A stretch of 8,647 nt of DNA. Source: Firmicutes bacterium UBA4881. GTDB taxonomy: Bacteria; Bacillota; DTU065. This document shows, in pieces, positions 7,060-8,647 of the stretch. Location: the NCBI GenBank assembly GCA_002399235.1, contig DHDH01000048.1, forward strand, positions 1 to 8,647, in the 5' to 3' direction. Below the pieces are notes generated by a model that was not told the origin of the DNA, did no database searches, and was given only the letters and a program-made list of their open reading frames with translations. A program made the position numbers and the translations under genes. How positions within the stretch are numbered: the first letter of the stretch is position 1; each line of letters opens with the position of its first letter.

Positions 7060-7620
7060 GCCTAATTCAAGCAATTGTTTCTCTGGCAATTTTATGTACA
7101 ACCTGCTTTGTTCAAACACTACTGTACATGATAAGATTGCTTTAACCTGCTTGATATTCTAATAATAAGATCTCTAAAGAATGCTTTCTTAAATCAACTA
7201 TAAAGGCACTAAAAAATACCAATATACCCTTAGATAGTCGAAACGGGTGGCGAAACACCTTCCCAATATGGCCTAGACGATGACGATTTTTAAGCCACTA
7301 AAAAGAGATATATTAAATTATTATTTCTGTTCCAATAATAAATCACTGAGAGGCAGTATCACCAATGTAAATCCAGATAAAACAATGAAAGACCCAATGC
7401 TCATGCTTTTCTACCTGAAAAATTAATTTGGCTAGCGGTACCACTGTGCTTGGGAAGGCTATGATTATATCGTGCTTAATGAATTGCCAGATGAATATGA
7501 TTTATTGATGTAAAACGTTCAAAATTCGTGGTTTTGAGAGAAGGAAGCATTAAATGTTGCATAACTTTTGCAAGCCTGAAAACCCCTCCAAATCCTAAAG
7601 TTCATTATAAATTATCAGTT
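7060..7620. other. long gene-free stretch with possible coding debris
   Basis: No intact gene is visible here. Near the left end, ATGTACA (7094-7100) and TGTACAT (7123-7129) form a spaced inverted repeat, and AACCTGCTT occurs twice (7100-7108 and 7144-7152). Two short stretches read like protein: VETGGETPSQYGLDDDDF before a stop near 7291, and YDYIVLNELPDEYDLLM ending at 7510. The latter is preceded, in a different frame, by NERPNAHAFLPEKLIWLA (from 7384). None has a start codon with a ribosome site. They may be remnants of decayed genes or chance. Confidence 0.35.
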
Positions 7621-7623
7621 TAT

Positions 7624-7645
7624 ATTGTTTGACAAATTAAACAAT
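7624..7645 (+). promoter_or_regulatory. inverted repeat overlapping a TTGACA -35 upstream of the zinc-ribbon/M48 operon
   Basis: ATTGTTT (7624-7630) and AAACAAT (7639-7645) are exact reverse complements around 8 bases. A perfect -35 hexamer TTGACA (7629-7634) lies inside the repeat. The -10 is less clear: TATAAC begins 20 bases after the hexamer, longer than the ideal 17, and GATATA at 18 bases is a poorer match. A repressor binding here would block the promoter, but this is inferred from position only. Confidence 0.4.
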
Positions 7646-7759
7646 TAGCAGGGATATAACATTTAAAAACGAAAGATATGTTAACAAATATAAATGATTT
7701 GTGGTTTAGAATTGTCTGCTAGAGTAAGCAAGTTAAATAGATTAAGGGAGTGTATCAAG

Positions 7760-8146
7760 ATGCCTTGGAATAATAAATTATGTGTCGGTGCTGCTATTGG
7801 CGCACTAGCGGGTGGGGTTAGGGATGCTAATCTGGTTACAAAAAAAGGTATGATAATTGGATTTATTCTTATAGGAGCTGGACTAGGTGCCATTTTAGTT
7901 ATGATTATTACTAATTTAACAGCTTACCGTTCAAAAGGTACATATAGATCATCTAAAAGAAGTATTGCAAATTACTCCAATACTAACTCTCATTTAGATA
8001 ATCATAATAATCCTACAGTAGCTTCTGCATCTGAATCTAAACAAAATAAGGATTTTAATACTTGTCCCAACTGCCACACCGAAAATGATATAAGTAATTT
8101 ATTGTGCGAGTTTTGTGGTCGAAGAATGCCCATAAAGAAGGTTTAA
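7760..8146 (+). CDS. small membrane protein with C-terminal zinc ribbon
   Basis: A 128-residue protein of unknown function. I chose ATG 7760 because AAGGGAG sits 9 bases before it. The in-frame ATG at 7694 has no ribosome site and would add 22 unlikely residues. Two glycine/alanine-rich hydrophobic segments (about residues 8-20 and 31-53, the latter GMIIGFILIGAGLGAILVMI) suggest one or two membrane passes. A polar, Ser/Asn-rich linker follows (about 55-98). The C-terminus holds CPNC and CEFC (C102, C105, C116, C119), a four-cysteine zinc ribbon of the kind found at the ends of many bacterial membrane proteins. It is followed after 3 bases by an M48 protease gene, so the pair is probably co-transcribed and may work together at the membrane. 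The ribbon may bind protein or nucleic acid. The partner is unknown. Confidence 0.8.
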   Translation: MPWNNKLCVGAAIGALAGGVRDANLVTKKGMIIGFILIGAGLGAILVMIITNLTAYRSKGTYRSSKRSIANYSNTNSHLDNHNNPTVASASESKQNKDFNTCPNCHTENDISNLLCEFCGRRMPIKKV

Positions 8147-8149
8147 GAA

Positions 8150-8647
8150 ATGATAAAACCTATTAAACTTATCAATTTATCAGCAAAGGAATACTCTCAC
8201 CCTTTAGATTTAGAAGCTAGAGCTACTCTAGAGAAAGCTCCGGGTTTATCTTTTTTAGTTAAGAAAGTTTACGAAATAGGTATCGATCGAATGTTACATC
8301 TTGAAAGTATGGCTAATAAAGTTAGAGTTAGTGAACAACAATTTCCTGATTTATATAAACTTTTTAAGGAGACTTGTCAAACATTAGATATCAACAATCA
8401 TGTTGACTTATATATCAATCAATCTTTCTCACTTAACGCATACGCAGCAGGACTGGAGTATCCACATATTACTGTTACAACTGAGTTGCTTAACCATTTT
8501 GAAGACGACGAGTTACGGTTTGTGTTTGGTCACGAACTAGGTCATATTCAAAGTGAACATATTTTGTATCATCAAATTGGCTATTTTTTGCCAACAATTC
8601 TTAAAATTATTGGGACAGCTACACTGGGGATTGGTCAACTTGTGGGA
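8150..8647 (+). CDS. M48 family zinc metallopeptidase (3' end outside window)
   Basis: The frame starts at ATG 8150, only 3 bases after the upstream stop, with GAAGG about 8 bases before it. It is open to the window end, so 166 residues are visible. The motif HELGH (H128, E129, H132) within RFVFGHELGHIQSEH identifies a gluzincin of the M48 (Ste24/HtpX-like) group. The preceding NAYAAGLEYPHITVTTELL is the typical substrate-edge strand before the helix. The third zinc ligand should lie downstream. A hydrophobic segment after the motif (IGYFLPTILKIIGTATLGIG) suggests membrane association, as in other M48 enzymes. No signal peptide is seen. The ~90-residue N-terminal part, before the catalytic region, has APGLSFLVKKVYEIGIDRML, a shape seen in one subgroup of bacterial M48 proteins of unknown substrate. 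It pairs with the upstream zinc-ribbon protein. Confidence 0.9.
   Translation, partial: MIKPIKLINLSAKEYSHPLDLEARATLEKAPGLSFLVKKVYEIGIDRMLHLESMANKVRVSEQQFPDLYKLFKETCQTLDINNHVDLYINQSFSLNAYAAGLEYPHITVTTELLNHFEDDELRFVFGHELGHIQSEHILYHQIGYFLPTILKIIGTATLGIGQLVG

Noticed and set aside
7225..7291. Possible riboswitch (GGTGGCGAAACACC stem and GCC/GAC pieces)
   Set aside because: I could not match it to any riboswitch consensus that I know, and no gene follows within several hundred bases on the plus strand.
7694..7759. Upstream ATG for the zinc-ribbon protein
   Set aside because: No ribosome site precedes 7694, while AAGGGAG is well placed before 7760. The added residues are not membrane- or signal-like.

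Overview
The window looks like a stretch of chromosome from a low-GC, AT-rich Firmicute (Clostridia or Negativicutes-like). The reasons are purine-rich Shine-Dalgarno sites, short hairpin plus T-run terminators, a lineage-typical M3 oligoendopeptidase and a MATE exporter. I cannot name a genus from sequence alone. There are no RNA genes, CRISPR arrays or recognisable insertion sequences.

Left part (1-3360). The window opens inside a plus-strand gene whose fragment has the layout of the C-terminal half of a GH42-like glycoside hydrolase: end of a barrel, a Rossmann-like trimerisation domain and a beta-sandwich. A doubtful 48-residue ORF overlaps its stop, and a long perfect hairpin follows. 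Next comes a complete M3 oligoendopeptidase (pepF-like), closed by a strong intrinsic terminator at 3315-3356.

Middle part (3361-5580). This is the accessory-looking section. After about 400 bases without a convincing gene, a minus-strand gene of unknown function (3755-4384) is followed on its minus-strand downstream side by two tandem hairpins, one of which is a good terminator. It lies head-to-head with a plus-strand reading frame (about 4428-5408). That frame matches only the C-terminal half of AlbA_2/RecG-like ATP-binding regulators: the GHKL-like ATPase segment and two winged helices. The N-terminal Schlafen/AlbA_2 half is absent, so the unknown gene sits where the front of the regulator would be expected. 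This is either an old insertion-deletion or a regulator remnant.

Right part (5580-8647). A MATE-family efflux pump runs on the minus strand. It shares a bidirectional terminator with the regulator remnant and has its own extended -10 promoter at 7021-7029. About 700 bases of apparently non-coding sequence follow. They contain short coding-like pieces in different frames that may be gene debris, and several inverted repeats. A promoter-like -35 element inside an inverted repeat (7624-7645) then precedes a two-gene plus-strand operon: a small membrane protein with a C-terminal zinc ribbon, and, 3 bases later, an M48 metallopeptidase cut by the window end.

The genes do not form one pathway. The only likely operon is the zinc-ribbon membrane protein with the M48 protease. 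The best candidates for something undescribed are that pair and the orphan gene that appears to have replaced the front of the AlbA_2 regulator.
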